From the NCBI GenBank assembly GCA_903919035.1, contig CAIXGY010000061.1:1-38533 (forward strand): a DNA stretch of 38,533 bases. Direction: 5' to 3'. The first letter of the stretch is position 1. Every line of letters begins with the position of its first letter. The notes under the pieces are model-generated. The model worked only from the letters and a program-made list of their open reading frames with translations, searched no databases and was not told the DNA's origin. Shown piece after piece: positions 16,701 to 24,290 of the stretch. The position numbers and the translations under genes were made by a program. The DNA is from an uncultured Planctomycetaceae bacterium. GTDB lineage: Bacteria; Planctomycetota; Planctomycetia; Pirellulales; UBA1268.

Positions 16701-17397
16701 GCACGACCTCGATCGCGGGTGGCACGCGGCCCGTGGCCACATGGTCGATCGCGAGGGCGAACTCGCCTGACTGGTCGATGAGATTGACCGCCTCGAGTGA
16801 CGCCGTGTAGCGGTCGAGCAGGAGGCCGATGTCGCGGGCCCGCGCCGTGTGCCCCAACGCGGCGACGAGATCGCCCGACGTGAGGCCCGACGCCCGCAGC
16901 GCCTCGAGGCTCACCAGCACCCGCTCGGCGAGCCGGCGCAGCGGACCAATCACGTCACGGAACGACTCGAGATCGCCGCGACTCTCCTCGAGCATCCGCT
17001 CCACGGCCACGAGCCTGGCCCGCGGCGGGGCCAGTGCGGTGCCCGACGCGGCCAGCGTGTCGGCAACGATGTCGAAGGCGAGGGCGGGCAGCGTGGTGAC
17101 GTGCAGATCGCCGACCGGATGACCGAGGCGGACGATGGTCTCGACCCACTCCTGCCCCACGCGGCGCGACGGGGCGACGAGCCAGGCGGAGCCGCCGCCG
17201 CGAGCGACGATCTCGTCGAGCGCGGCGATGAGCGACCGGGAGAGCGTGTTGGCCTGCGGCGGCGCCCGGCCCGGCAAGCCGCCGGCCACCATCCCCAGCC
17301 GGCTCGACGCGGGCACGGGCACCTCGAGCGCATGCCAGGCCGGGGATTGCCACGCGGTCGCCGCAGGCCGGTCGGAGGTCTTCCGTGACGAACTCAT
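10717..17397 (-). CDS. AddB-AddA single-polypeptide fusion (helicase-nuclease for double-strand break processing)
   Basis: N-half AddB-like with PD-(D/E)XK motifs (GSLLHTVLERF, GRIDRID, LWDYKSG) and Fe-S cysteine pattern (LGACPRRFFF ... SDCAFCDFATVCGD); C-half UvrD/AddA-like (AAAGTGKTTCIVDRM Walker A, VDEFQDTDPVQ, VVGDPKQSLYRFRRAD, MNLHKAKGLEAPVVFLVD) and terminal nuclease (VIRGVIDLVF..WTVVDWKTD). Confidence 0.92.
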   Translation of the reverse strand: MSSSRKTSDRPAATAWQSPAWHALEVPVPASSRLGMVAGGLPGRAPPQANTLSRSLIAALDEIVARGGGSAWLVAPSRRVGQEWVETIVRLGHPVGDLHVTTLPALAFDIVADTLAASGTALAPPRARLVAVERMLEESRGDLESFRDVIGPLRRLAERVLVSLEALRASGLTSGDLVAALGHTARARDIGLLLDRYTASLEAVNLIDQSGEFALAIDHVATGRVPPAIEVVLVPDDVDPPPLERRLLDALAAAPGVTVRTLSTDQPLPAAPAPIDIKHISIFRAAGEANEVRHVLRTALARGLRFDEIEIIHTDAATYPALVREIVAALPRPPAPGGGRDDHLPVTFAEGLPLADSKPGRALAGWLAWRRDGHPQAGFERLLRDGVIDLARLLPDAPRAGALVRQLRGVKIGRGLDRTVSMLAAAAARAHEQPVAAFARGADDEEDGVESATPEALAARKERTTGRLDALVALARAIGDCEGGAEPTARSALEGARRFIHDLCAADSEFDGNARRLILDEIDAMLTWQGDRATARDMLEWLEQLPAELVVLGSGPRPGSIHVCGFAAGGHSGRPYTFVLGLDENRFPGGSATDPVLTEGDRMDINAVRPEARLTVARDAAARNLDLWRRLLARLRGEVWLGFTCRDMADDAEVFPSPALLALHAQAIGDPLETVDDLLQTLAPPESFVPTDPALALDESQWRLAVLGSTATAAEVQAMLVAHRDYLAHGQVAAAARASTDFTPYDGHVPAAGPRLDPRADAGRAASPNSLESLGACPRRFFFRYGLGIEPLDTFDEDTDRWLTALDAGSLLHTVLERFMRGLIERGELPDFDRDLAGVHAILDEELEASRRRQPPLTSLAFEARRDELRTAMRTFLHDEARSCRESGRRPLAIEAAIGVEPAGCGTPFDVREPVAVSLAPGETIRLRGRIDRIDVRESGDDRGYTLWDYKSGSGYGFPDTAAADPFQGGRTLQHGLYLVMLRTRLADPGCAAGSGQVERFGYFFPTRAGKGRRLEWTADQLYTCTTLVRQLAEIAGQGAFLPTSERSDCAFCDFATVCGDAEEVTRDAARMVAASAALRDLFGALRGELRGRAVPEIRRPHPSPLALTPHPAPPVPPPDEPVRQRIRGDLTTTLLVEAAAGTGKTTCIVDRMLALVRTGTARPEGIVAVTFTKKAAAELRRRFREKLQRAAVAAADPVEQARFTAALARIDAMVIGTIHSFAGRLLRERPLEAGVDPAFRELDDSADRLLRRQAWRAFVTAAPTDHPQLLADLAAVGLRLGDLSPLFIERFATYGDVEHWPTPAAAPPDVATVVAAIESFAARIEAAEFTEPAARGSDDLMTALEQFARLVRRCDTTSVIAVMEVLQELERTPKVTQTNWPGSGPTAAATREAKKALALGWQAEWERLRETVAAPALAQWRAHRYPVAIAALRAAGVEYDRLRAERGGLSFQDLLGKAARLLAGHPEVRRAFRRRYTHILVDEFQDTDPVQAEMLLLLTAGDVGERDWRKCVPVAGSLFVVGDPKQSLYRFRRADIVTYAAVRDIIAACGDVLALTTNFRSRGDLVAWANDVFAAEFPPAATLESPAFMPSTSGRREAAAGGGEPGWLTGIRTLRFVRAGTAGPAWVEREAREVAAFIRGAIEAGLAVPRTVEEAGRGATTACRPGDFLLVARERKHLGIYAAALHAAGLPVDVTGTLGEDQAESLRAVRTCLAAVADPDDPIAMLALLRGSTFGFSDAELFAYREAGGRFGGAIDVPAGLDAGLAARFAGARDAIARWRTWQRHLPVVAAVDRVIDDAGLLLLAAAADGAGGPGGRAVAGLLLAFLERLRAERLDVVSLHDCLDLLDELVGKATREEFDPLTIDVPSADRVRVMNLHKAKGLEAPVVFLVDYQRRSPSDDATAGPFLHVDRAGDRTTGWLAVTQSVGWATRIVAAPLGWDDLRLRERAFEEAEQLRLDYVAATRAGCGLVVSLFEKHEPATKTKPEAFVAHGAWGRFAGHLDGVPDIPGLPAAGMAVPAQAAKPAPGDWAAIQVSLAACVPPTFARIAPRELLTEPAEGIRFTGDGLGEPWGRAIHRLLELAFRDRGLDIPAAAVTVLSSEDVSLVHLDRAVATVRGVLASDVWRRAQASPARLAEVPFSVQVRGADLPEGVRKFAGDGGPLPTVIRGVIDLVFSDTAGRWTVVDWKTDAVTAASERLLAEHYRPQVELYADCWSLLVSRQQDG

Positions 17398-17571
17398 GGG
17401 CCGCCCATTGTGTTCAGGCGTTCAGTGACTGTCCAGTGGATCGTGACGCGCTCGCCAGCCTGTCGGCTTTCGCGCCGACGGCGGACGCCGCCCTCCGCCG
17501 GCGGTTGCCCGACCGGCGCCACCGGGCACAGGCTTCCGGTCTGCACATCGACCCCGCGCTGAGGCGTGGCG

Positions 17572-19269
17572 TCAGCGGTCGGCAGGACGACGCCAGACCG
17601 TGACGCCCTCCTTGATCGTCTCGTCGACGTGGATGTCCTTGATCACACCGGGTTCGACCGTGAGCGGGTTGGCCGAGAGGATCGCCAGATCGGCGAGCTT
17701 GCCGACGGAGATCGAGCCTTTCATCTCCTCCTCGCCGTATTGCCGGGCTCCGTCGATCGTGATCGCCTCGAGGGCCTCGAGCGGCGTGATTCGCTCGGCC
17801 GCACCGAGCACGCGGCCCGACCGCGTCTCCCGATTCACCGCCGAGTGGATCGTGAAGAGTTGATCGAGCGGCGAGACGTTGAAATCGGTGTGATTGGTCG
17901 GTCGGAGGCCGAGCGCCCGGGCCGACTTCATCGGGCTGATCCCCTCGGCCTGCGCCAGGCCACGGTTGGCAACGTGCGTGTCACCGAAATAGAAGCAGTG
18001 GAGCGTGAAGAAGGACGGCGTGATCTTCCAGGCGGCATACTTCGCGAGCTGGTCGGGACGGATGAATTGAGAGTGCACCCCGACCGTGCCCCGCGGCTTC
18101 GCCGGATCGTCGCCGGATGCGACGCGGTGGGCCTCCAGGAAGGCGTCGATCGCGGCGTCGCCGTTGCAGTGGACGAACATCGGTGCGTCGCCCGCGTAGA
18201 CCTGCTTCACCATCTCGTTGAGTTCGGCCTGCGGAAAGCTCGGCTCGCCCCGCCAGTTTTTCTGGCCCGCCGGGCCGTCCACGAGGTACGGCGTGGAGAA
18301 GAACGCCGTCCGACCCTGCGGCGAGCCATCCATCAACAGCTTCACGCCGCCGATTCGCAGTCGGTTCGTGTACGCCTTCTCCACCTGCGGCGGCTTGCCG
18401 GCGAAGATCGCGGCGAGGTCGGTGACGAAGGGCAGGGCGATCACGTCGAGCTTGAGCAGCCCGCGGGCTGCGATGATCCGGAGGAGGTCCATCTGGTGCT
18501 TCATCGTGGCCCCCTCCTGAGCCGTCGTGATGCCCTCCCGCAGGTAGAGTTCCTGACCGGTCGTGATGAGCTTCACGAGTTCGTCGTCCGTGGGTCCCGG
18601 CACCTTCGCGAAGATCGGCAGGAAGGCGGTCTCGAAGAGCAGCCCGTTCGGCTCTTCCGAGCCCGCCTCACGGCCGATGACGCCGCCCGGAGGCGTGGGC
18701 GTGGCGGCCGTGACGTCATAGGCGGCGAGCGCGCGGGAATTCAGCATCGCACCGTGGCCCGACACGTGGACGAGGATCACGGGGTTGTCTGGAAAGGCGG
18801 CGTCGAGTTCCTGCTTCGTGGGTGCGCGCTTCTCGGCGAGCAGTTCAGGGTCGTAGCCGAAGCCGACGACAAATCGACCGGGGCCGAGATGCAGGCGATC
18901 ACGGACCTTCTTCAGTTGGTCGATGACGTCGGCGACGGTCGTGCACGGCCCGGCCGGAGGCGATGCACACAGCGCCTGCACCTGCACCTGCCCGCAGGTG
19001 AAGAAGTGGCTGTGGCCGTCGATGAAGCCCGGCACGAGCGTCTTGCCGGCGAGTTCGGTGACCTCCGTCGCCGGGCCGCGGTGCTGCATCACCTCGGCCT
19101 CGGTGCCGACGGCCACGATCCGGCCGGCCGCGATGGCGACGGCCTCGGCCGCAGGCTGAGTGGGGTCGATCGTGACGATCGGCCCGCCGCGGACGATGCG
19201 GTCGGCCGGAGCAGCGGCGGCATTCAGACAGAGTGCCGCGAGAATCAGACTCAGCGTGCGGATGACCAT
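17572..19269 (-). CDS. Exported amidohydrolase family protein (YtcJ-like)
   Basis: Signal peptide MVIRTLSLILAALCLNAAAAPA; GGPIVTIDPTQPAAEAVAIAAGRIVAVG...LVPGFIDGHSHFF metal-binding HxH. Confidence 0.9.
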   Translation of the reverse strand: MVIRTLSLILAALCLNAAAAPADRIVRGGPIVTIDPTQPAAEAVAIAAGRIVAVGTEAEVMQHRGPATEVTELAGKTLVPGFIDGHSHFFTCGQVQVQALCASPPAGPCTTVADVIDQLKKVRDRLHLGPGRFVVGFGYDPELLAEKRAPTKQELDAAFPDNPVILVHVSGHGAMLNSRALAAYDVTAATPTPPGGVIGREAGSEEPNGLLFETAFLPIFAKVPGPTDDELVKLITTGQELYLREGITTAQEGATMKHQMDLLRIIAARGLLKLDVIALPFVTDLAAIFAGKPPQVEKAYTNRLRIGGVKLLMDGSPQGRTAFFSTPYLVDGPAGQKNWRGEPSFPQAELNEMVKQVYAGDAPMFVHCNGDAAIDAFLEAHRVASGDDPAKPRGTVGVHSQFIRPDQLAKYAAWKITPSFFTLHCFYFGDTHVANRGLAQAEGISPMKSARALGLRPTNHTDFNVSPLDQLFTIHSAVNRETRSGRVLGAAERITPLEALEAITIDGARQYGEEEMKGSISVGKLADLAILSANPLTVEPGVIKDIHVDETIKEGVTVWRRPADR

Positions 19270-19364
19270 GATGGGCTCCTCGGTGGCGGCGGTCGAGAAA
19301 ACATCTCATCATGAATCGCCGCGGGTCGCCAGCCCCCGGTGGGTCCCCGTTGGCAGGACAGCGC

Positions 19365-19805
19365 ATGACAAACTTCCGGGAGAGGCTGCGGGCGGCCTAC
19401 GAGGCCACCGACTATCTGTTCTCGGCCGGACCACGAGGTCCGTTCGCGATCCGCTGCGGCGCGACTTCGGCCGAGGTCGATGCGCTGCTGGCCGCGACGG
19501 GCCATGACCACTGGGCGTATGTGACGGCCTGCAATCCGAGGTCGGAGCGGCTCTCGGCCGCCGCGAATGCGGAGCGCATGGCCCGGCTGGGGACGCTGGT
19601 CCGCGACCGTGGGCTCCCACACTTCGCCGGGGCCGGCATCGCGAGCGGCGGCGACTGGCCGCCGGAGCAGAGCCTGCTCATCCTCGGGATCACGACGGCC
19701 GAGGCCGCTGAACTCGGTCGCTCGTTCGAGCAGTTCGCGATCGTCGTGGGCCGCCGCGGCGAGCCCGCCCGGCTCATGTGGATCGACCCCGAAACCGCCA
19801 CGTGA
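19365..19805 (+). CDS. DUF3293 domain-containing protein
   Basis: MTNFRERLRAAYEATDYLF...HDHWAYVTACNPRSERLSAAANAERMARL; ORF track begins at 19311. Confidence 0.8.
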   Translation: MTNFRERLRAAYEATDYLFSAGPRGPFAIRCGATSAEVDALLAATGHDHWAYVTACNPRSERLSAAANAERMARLGTLVRDRGLPHFAGAGIASGGDWPPEQSLLILGITTAEAAELGRSFEQFAIVVGRRGEPARLMWIDPETAT

Positions 19806-19907
19806 GGCCACCGCGCGAGGCTGGAAACGGCCGTTATTCCCGGTCGCCACGGGCTTCCGACGCCGCCGATCGCCTGCTAGCCTCTCGACCCCCCAGGGAG
19901 GCCCTGC

Positions 19908-20738
19908 ATGCTCCGCGGCTGGATCCTCGTCGTGGTTTGTCTGATCAACGCGATCGCCGCCACCGCGTGCCGCGCGGAGGCCGAGCACGAGGCACCACCG
20001 CGGAAGTTCGCCATGCGTGTCGAGAGCGAACTCTTCAGCGGTGGCAGCCAGCCCGTTGCCCGCAGCATCACGCTATTTCGTGACGGGGTGGCCTGGGACT
20101 TTCTCGAACTACCCACCTCGGGCAAGGGCCGCGGCGATGCCCCGATGCGGCTCGCCGAGATCGCGCTCCATGACCCGGCGCGGGAACGGGTGGTCGTGAT
20201 CGATCCCGAGCGACACGTGAAGACGCAGGTTGAATCGCTGCGGCTCGAGCGGTTGAGCGTGTCGCTGGCCAAGTGGGCCAGGGGCTCGGACGACCGGCTC
20301 GTGCGCTGGGCGGGTGGCCCGGACTTCGCCGCTGGACTCACCGAAACCGCCGACACGATCGAGCTGGCCGGACCACGGGTCCGCTACGCCGTGGACCTCG
20401 AGGAGGCCCCATCCTTGGAGGCCGCGACCGCCTACCGTAAGTTCGCCGACTCCGCACTCCTCATGCGGGCGCTCATCCACCCGGGCGGCATCCCGCCTTT
20501 CCCTCGGCTCGCGTTGAACCGACGGCTCGAGGCCGCCGGCGCCATTCCCAGTCGGGTGACACTCGAGGTCGAGCCACGCCTCGGCGCGCTGGCAGGCCAG
20601 TCCGAGCGGCTCACCTGTGTTCACAAGGTGCATCCGGCCATCCTGACCGCCGATGCGACGCGGATCGAGGAAGCCGAGGCCCACGTGGCCACCGCGGAGA
20701 ACGTCGATCTCGCGACGTTCGCCACCGACGCGAAGTGA
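19908..20738 (+). CDS. Hypothetical exported protein
   Basis: Signal peptide MLRGWILVVVCLINAIAATACRAEA; 276 aa; no recognised domain. Confidence 0.7.
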   Translation: MLRGWILVVVCLINAIAATACRAEAEHEAPPRKFAMRVESELFSGGSQPVARSITLFRDGVAWDFLELPTSGKGRGDAPMRLAEIALHDPARERVVVIDPERHVKTQVESLRLERLSVSLAKWARGSDDRLVRWAGGPDFAAGLTETADTIELAGPRVRYAVDLEEAPSLEAATAYRKFADSALLMRALIHPGGIPPFPRLALNRRLEAAGAIPSRVTLEVEPRLGALAGQSERLTCVHKVHPAILTADATRIEEAEAHVATAENVDLATFATDAK

Positions 20739-20935
20739 GCCGAAGTGCCCGCGCCGGGCGCCGCCGTCACAAAGCGTTTCCCCGGTGATTCAGCGGTCGC
20801 CGACAAGAAAGTCTGCCTGACCGGACGATGTTTCCTCCGGCTCAAGGCTTTCCCAATCGTCTCGGTCGGGGCGTGCAGGGCGTTCGGCGGGGGCGGGGGA
20901 ATGCCATGGCGGCCGGTGCCGCTTTCGGTGGCCGG

Positions 20936-20965
20936 TTGACACCTGTACGCGTGTTCCGTTACATT
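20936..20965 (+). promoter_or_regulatory. Putative sigma70-like promoter for csrA
   Basis: TTGACA (20936-20941), 18-nt spacer, TACATT (20960-20965), about 37 nt upstream of the csrA ATG. Confidence 0.55.
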
Positions 20966-21002
20966 CATTCAACCATCATTCACGGAAGAACGGAGGCTTT
21001 TC

Positions 21003-21221
21003 ATGCTGGTGCTCTCCCGCAAACAAAACGAACGGATTCGGGTCGGCGATTCGGTGGTGGTCACGGTGGTCCGCGTGAGCGGTGACAAGGTGCGGATTGG
21101 TATCGAGGCTCCTCCCACGGTGCGCGTGCTGCGGGACGAGCTCGAAGAGACGCTCGGTGACGTGACGGTCGACACGTCTGCGGAGCTCCCGATCCCCCGG
21201 CTGTTCAAGTTCGTGGGCTGA
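21003..21221 (+). CDS. csrA: Carbon storage regulator CsrA
   Basis: MLVLSRKQNERIRVGDSVVVTVVRVSGDKVRIGIEAPPTVRVLRDEL; SD-like ggagg upstream. Confidence 0.97.
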   Translation: MLVLSRKQNERIRVGDSVVVTVVRVSGDKVRIGIEAPPTVRVLRDELEETLGDVTVDTSAELPIPRLFKFVG

Positions 21222-21226
21222 CGCCG

Positions 21227-21910
21227 ATGCCGGCACCCCGCGAGCCGTCGCCGCCCCCGCGCCCGCGGCGGCGACGCAGCGTGTGGGCGGTGCCGGCAGC
21301 CGGGGCGGCCGCGATCGTGGTGGTGGCGATCGCGGCCGCCCGCTGGTCACCGGGATGGTACGCCGAACGACTCGCGGTCGGGGATGTCGCCGCCGCCGAT
21401 CGTGACGCCCGGCGGCTCGTGACCGCAGTCGCCGGCCTCCGCGTCGCGGCTGGACAGCCCGGCCAGTGGGGAGTTGCCATCCGCGAGCAGGAACTCAACG
21501 CCTGGCTGGCCACCGACCTGCCGCGACACCATGCTGCGGCGCTGCCGACCGGCGTCCGCGAGCCGCGGGTCGGCCTCGAGGTGGGCCGAGTCCGCATCGC
21601 CGCCCGGGTCGCGATGGGCCCGATCGAAGGGCTCGTGTCGCTGCTGGTCGAGCCGCGGCTTCGGGCCAACGATCAACTCGAACTCGCCGTCAGCGAGGCC
21701 CGCTGCGGGGCGCTGCCGATTCCGGCCGGGCCGTTCGTCCACCGCCTGGCGAGCCTGTTCCGCCGGCTCGGTTTCGCGACGGACGTGCGCCGACTGGACG
21801 GCCGCAGCGTGGCCGTGGTTTCCTTGGGTGGCCGCGGCGCGGTGCTGCGGGGAGTGACGGTGGACGCCGGTGAACTGCTGATCGCCGGCTTGACCGAGGA
21901 AACGCGATGA
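21227..21910 (+). CDS. Hypothetical membrane-anchored protein
   Basis: N-terminal TM (AVPAAGAAAIVVVAIAAARW); IREQELNAWLATDLP; 4-bp overlap with next ORF. Confidence 0.65.
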   Translation: MPAPREPSPPPRPRRRRSVWAVPAAGAAAIVVVAIAAARWSPGWYAERLAVGDVAAADRDARRLVTAVAGLRVAAGQPGQWGVAIREQELNAWLATDLPRHHAAALPTGVREPRVGLEVGRVRIAARVAMGPIEGLVSLLVEPRLRANDQLELAVSEARCGALPIPAGPFVHRLASLFRRLGFATDVRRLDGRSVAVVSLGGRGAVLRGVTVDAGELLIAGLTEETR

Positions 21911-23301
21911 CCAAGCTCCATTTTCTGGGTGCGGCGGGCATGGTGTCGGGCTCCCGACACCTCGTCGAAACCGGCGGCACGCGGGTGCTCGTCGATTGCG
22001 GGCTCTTCCAGGGCGAAAAGGATCTTCGGGAGCTGAATTGGCAGCGGTTCGCCGTGCCTCCTGACACGATCGACGCGGTCGTGCTCACCCACGGCCACAT
22101 CGACCATTCAGGGTTCCTGCCGCGGCTCGGTCGCGACGGGTTCCGTGGCCCGATCATCACGTCGCCGGCGACGGCCGACCTGCTCGGGCTGCTGCTCTAC
22201 GACTCGGCCAAATGCCAGGCGGAAGACGCCCTGTACGCCAACCGGAAGGGCTACGCCAAGCACAAGCCGGCGCTGCCGCTCTACGAGGAGCGCGACGTCG
22301 ACCGCGTGCTGCGGCTGGTGCGGAAAGTGCCCCGCGAGGAATGGTTCGAGCCCGCGGCAGGCGTCCGCTGCCGGTTCCACGAGGCGGGTCACATGCTCGG
22401 CAGTTCGTTCGTGGAGATGGAGGTACGCGAGAGCGGAGTCGGCTCCCCGACGCGCATCATCTTCTCGGGCGACGTCGGCCGCTTCGATGCGCCGTTGTAC
22501 AAGGATCCGATCGCACCGCCGCCCTGCGACTACCTCGTGCTCGAGAGCACCTACGGGGACCGCGATCACACCCCCTCGCGTCCCCTCGACGAGTTGGAGA
22601 CGGTGACCACCGAGGCGATCGGCCGCGGTGGCATGATGCTCGTGGCCTCGTTCGCCATCGGCCGCTGCCAGCAACTCGTTTACCTGCTGCGCACGCTGAT
22701 GGGGGCCGGCAGGCTGCCCGAGATCCCGATCTGGGTCGATTCCCCGATGGCGGTCGATGCGATGGCGGTATTTCGCAAGCATGGGACGGAACACGACTTC
22801 AGCGAAGCCCACCTCGAGGGCGTCGCCGAGTCGCTCGCCAGCCCGTTCGTGCGGATGGCGAAGACGGCCACCGAGTCGAAGGCCATCAACGCGCACGACG
22901 GTCCCGGGATCGTGATCGCCTCCAGCGGGATGATGAATGGCGGCCGGATCCTCCACCACCTTGCCCGCCGGCTCCCGGATCCGCGGACCACCGTGCTCGT
23001 GGCGGGCTATCAGGCCAGTGGCACCCGCGGGCGGAACCTCGTCGACGGGGCCCGGTTTCTCAAGATCCACGGCCGCGACGTGCCCGTGAAGGCCGCGATC
23101 CGCAAGGTGGATGCCCTGTCGGGCCACGCCGACCGCAGCGAGATCGATCGCTGGCTGGGGGCGATGCCGGCCCCGAAGACGACCTACCTCGTGCATGGCG
23201 AGCCGCCGGCCGCCCGCGGCATGGCCGATTTCCTCCGCGAGCGCCGGGGCTGGTCGACCCACGTTCCCGCGCTCGGCGACGCGGTGCTGCTGGACACCTG
23301 A
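21907..23301 (+). CDS. MBL-fold / beta-CASP RNA-processing exonuclease-like protein
   Basis: MTKLHFLGAAGMVSGSRHLVETGGTRVLVDCGLFQG; LTHGHIDHSGFLPRL; IASSGMMNGGRILHH; VDALSGHADRSE. Confidence 0.92.
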   Translation: MTKLHFLGAAGMVSGSRHLVETGGTRVLVDCGLFQGEKDLRELNWQRFAVPPDTIDAVVLTHGHIDHSGFLPRLGRDGFRGPIITSPATADLLGLLLYDSAKCQAEDALYANRKGYAKHKPALPLYEERDVDRVLRLVRKVPREEWFEPAAGVRCRFHEAGHMLGSSFVEMEVRESGVGSPTRIIFSGDVGRFDAPLYKDPIAPPPCDYLVLESTYGDRDHTPSRPLDELETVTTEAIGRGGMMLVASFAIGRCQQLVYLLRTLMGAGRLPEIPIWVDSPMAVDAMAVFRKHGTEHDFSEAHLEGVAESLASPFVRMAKTATESKAINAHDGPGIVIASSGMMNGGRILHHLARRLPDPRTTVLVAGYQASGTRGRNLVDGARFLKIHGRDVPVKAAIRKVDALSGHADRSEIDRWLGAMPAPKTTYLVHGEPPAARGMADFLRERRGWSTHVPALGDAVLLDT

Positions 23302-23339
23302 CGCGCACGCCCTACAACCAAGCGTACGAGGCCCGGATC

Positions 23340-24290
23340 ATGACCAAGAAGTCGATCGCCGGACAGGATCGAGACCCGCAACCACCGCCGCCGAAGGCCT
23401 GCCCGGTGCTGCCCGACACGGTCCTCGGCGACGACGTCGCGCTCGTCGCGGCGAACATGGAGCGGATCCTCACGTCGCCCAGTTACCTCCTCGCCCAGGA
23501 CGATCCGGCCCTGCTCTCGAAGGTCGAGATGCGGGGCGTCCGGATGCTCCTCGAACTCGGCAAGCCCGAACTCGCACTCCAGGCCGACAGGATCGAGTCC
23601 ACTGTGATCGTCTTCGGCGGCACGCAGATCGTGGAGCGGTCGGCCGCCGAGCGGCGGCTCTTCGAGGCCCGCCGCGCGGCACAGTCCAGACCGGACGACA
23701 AGACGCTGCAGCGGGAGGTCGAGCGGAGCACGAGGCTACTCGACTTCGCGCGGTATTACGACGCCGCCCGCGAGTTTGCCCGCATCGTGTCGATCGACAA
23801 CCAGTGCGAGGACCAGCGGGACTATGTCGTCGTGACCGGGGGCGGGCCGGGCATCATGGAGGCGGCCAATCGCGGCGCCTTCGACGTCGGCTGCAAGTCG
23901 ATCGGGCTCAACATCAAGCTTCCGGCCGAGCAGCAGCCCAATCCCTTCATCACGCCGGAGTTGTGCTTCCAGTTCAAGTATTTCGCGTTGCGGAAGTTCC
24001 ACTTCATCCTGCGTGCGGCCGCGGTCGTGCTCTTCCCCGGCGGGTTTGGCACGCTCGACGAGATGTTCGAGACACTCACGCTGCGGCAGACGCACCGCAT
24101 GCAGCCGGTGCCGATCATCCTCTTCGGCCACGAGTATTGGTCGAAGGTGATCGACTTCCGCCATCTGGCCGACACCGGCGTGATCGGCGACCACCACCTC
24201 GAACTGTTCACCTATGCCGAGACCCCCGAGGAGGCCTGGCAGCAGATCCTCGACTTCCACGCCCGGCGTCCGCCGACGGGGGAAGCGTGA
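23340..24290 (+). CDS. LOG family (lysine-decarboxylase-like nucleotide-binding) protein
   Basis: VVTGGGPGIMEAANRGAFDVGCKSIGLNI ... LFPGGFGTLDEMFETLTLRQT; PGGxGTxxE motif; start ATG at 23340. Confidence 0.9.
   Translation: MTKKSIAGQDRDPQPPPPKACPVLPDTVLGDDVALVAANMERILTSPSYLLAQDDPALLSKVEMRGVRMLLELGKPELALQADRIESTVIVFGGTQIVERSAAERRLFEARRAAQSRPDDKTLQREVERSTRLLDFARYYDAAREFARIVSIDNQCEDQRDYVVVTGGGPGIMEAANRGAFDVGCKSIGLNIKLPAEQQPNPFITPELCFQFKYFALRKFHFILRAAAVVLFPGGFGTLDEMFETLTLRQTHRMQPVPIILFGHEYWSKVIDFRHLADTGVIGDHHLELFTYAETPEEAWQQILDFHARRPPTGEA

Noticed and set aside
17566-19314. 582-codon plus-strand ORF
   Set aside because: Antisense to a convincing amidohydrolase; low-complexity Arg/Asp/Glu composition.
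22108-23262. 384-codon minus-strand ORF
   Set aside because: Antisense to a clear beta-CASP MBL gene with HxHxDH motif.
22212-23339. N-terminal extension of the 692-codon ORF leading into the LOG protein
   Set aside because: Read-through frame across the MBL gene; LOG start assigned to ATG at 23340.
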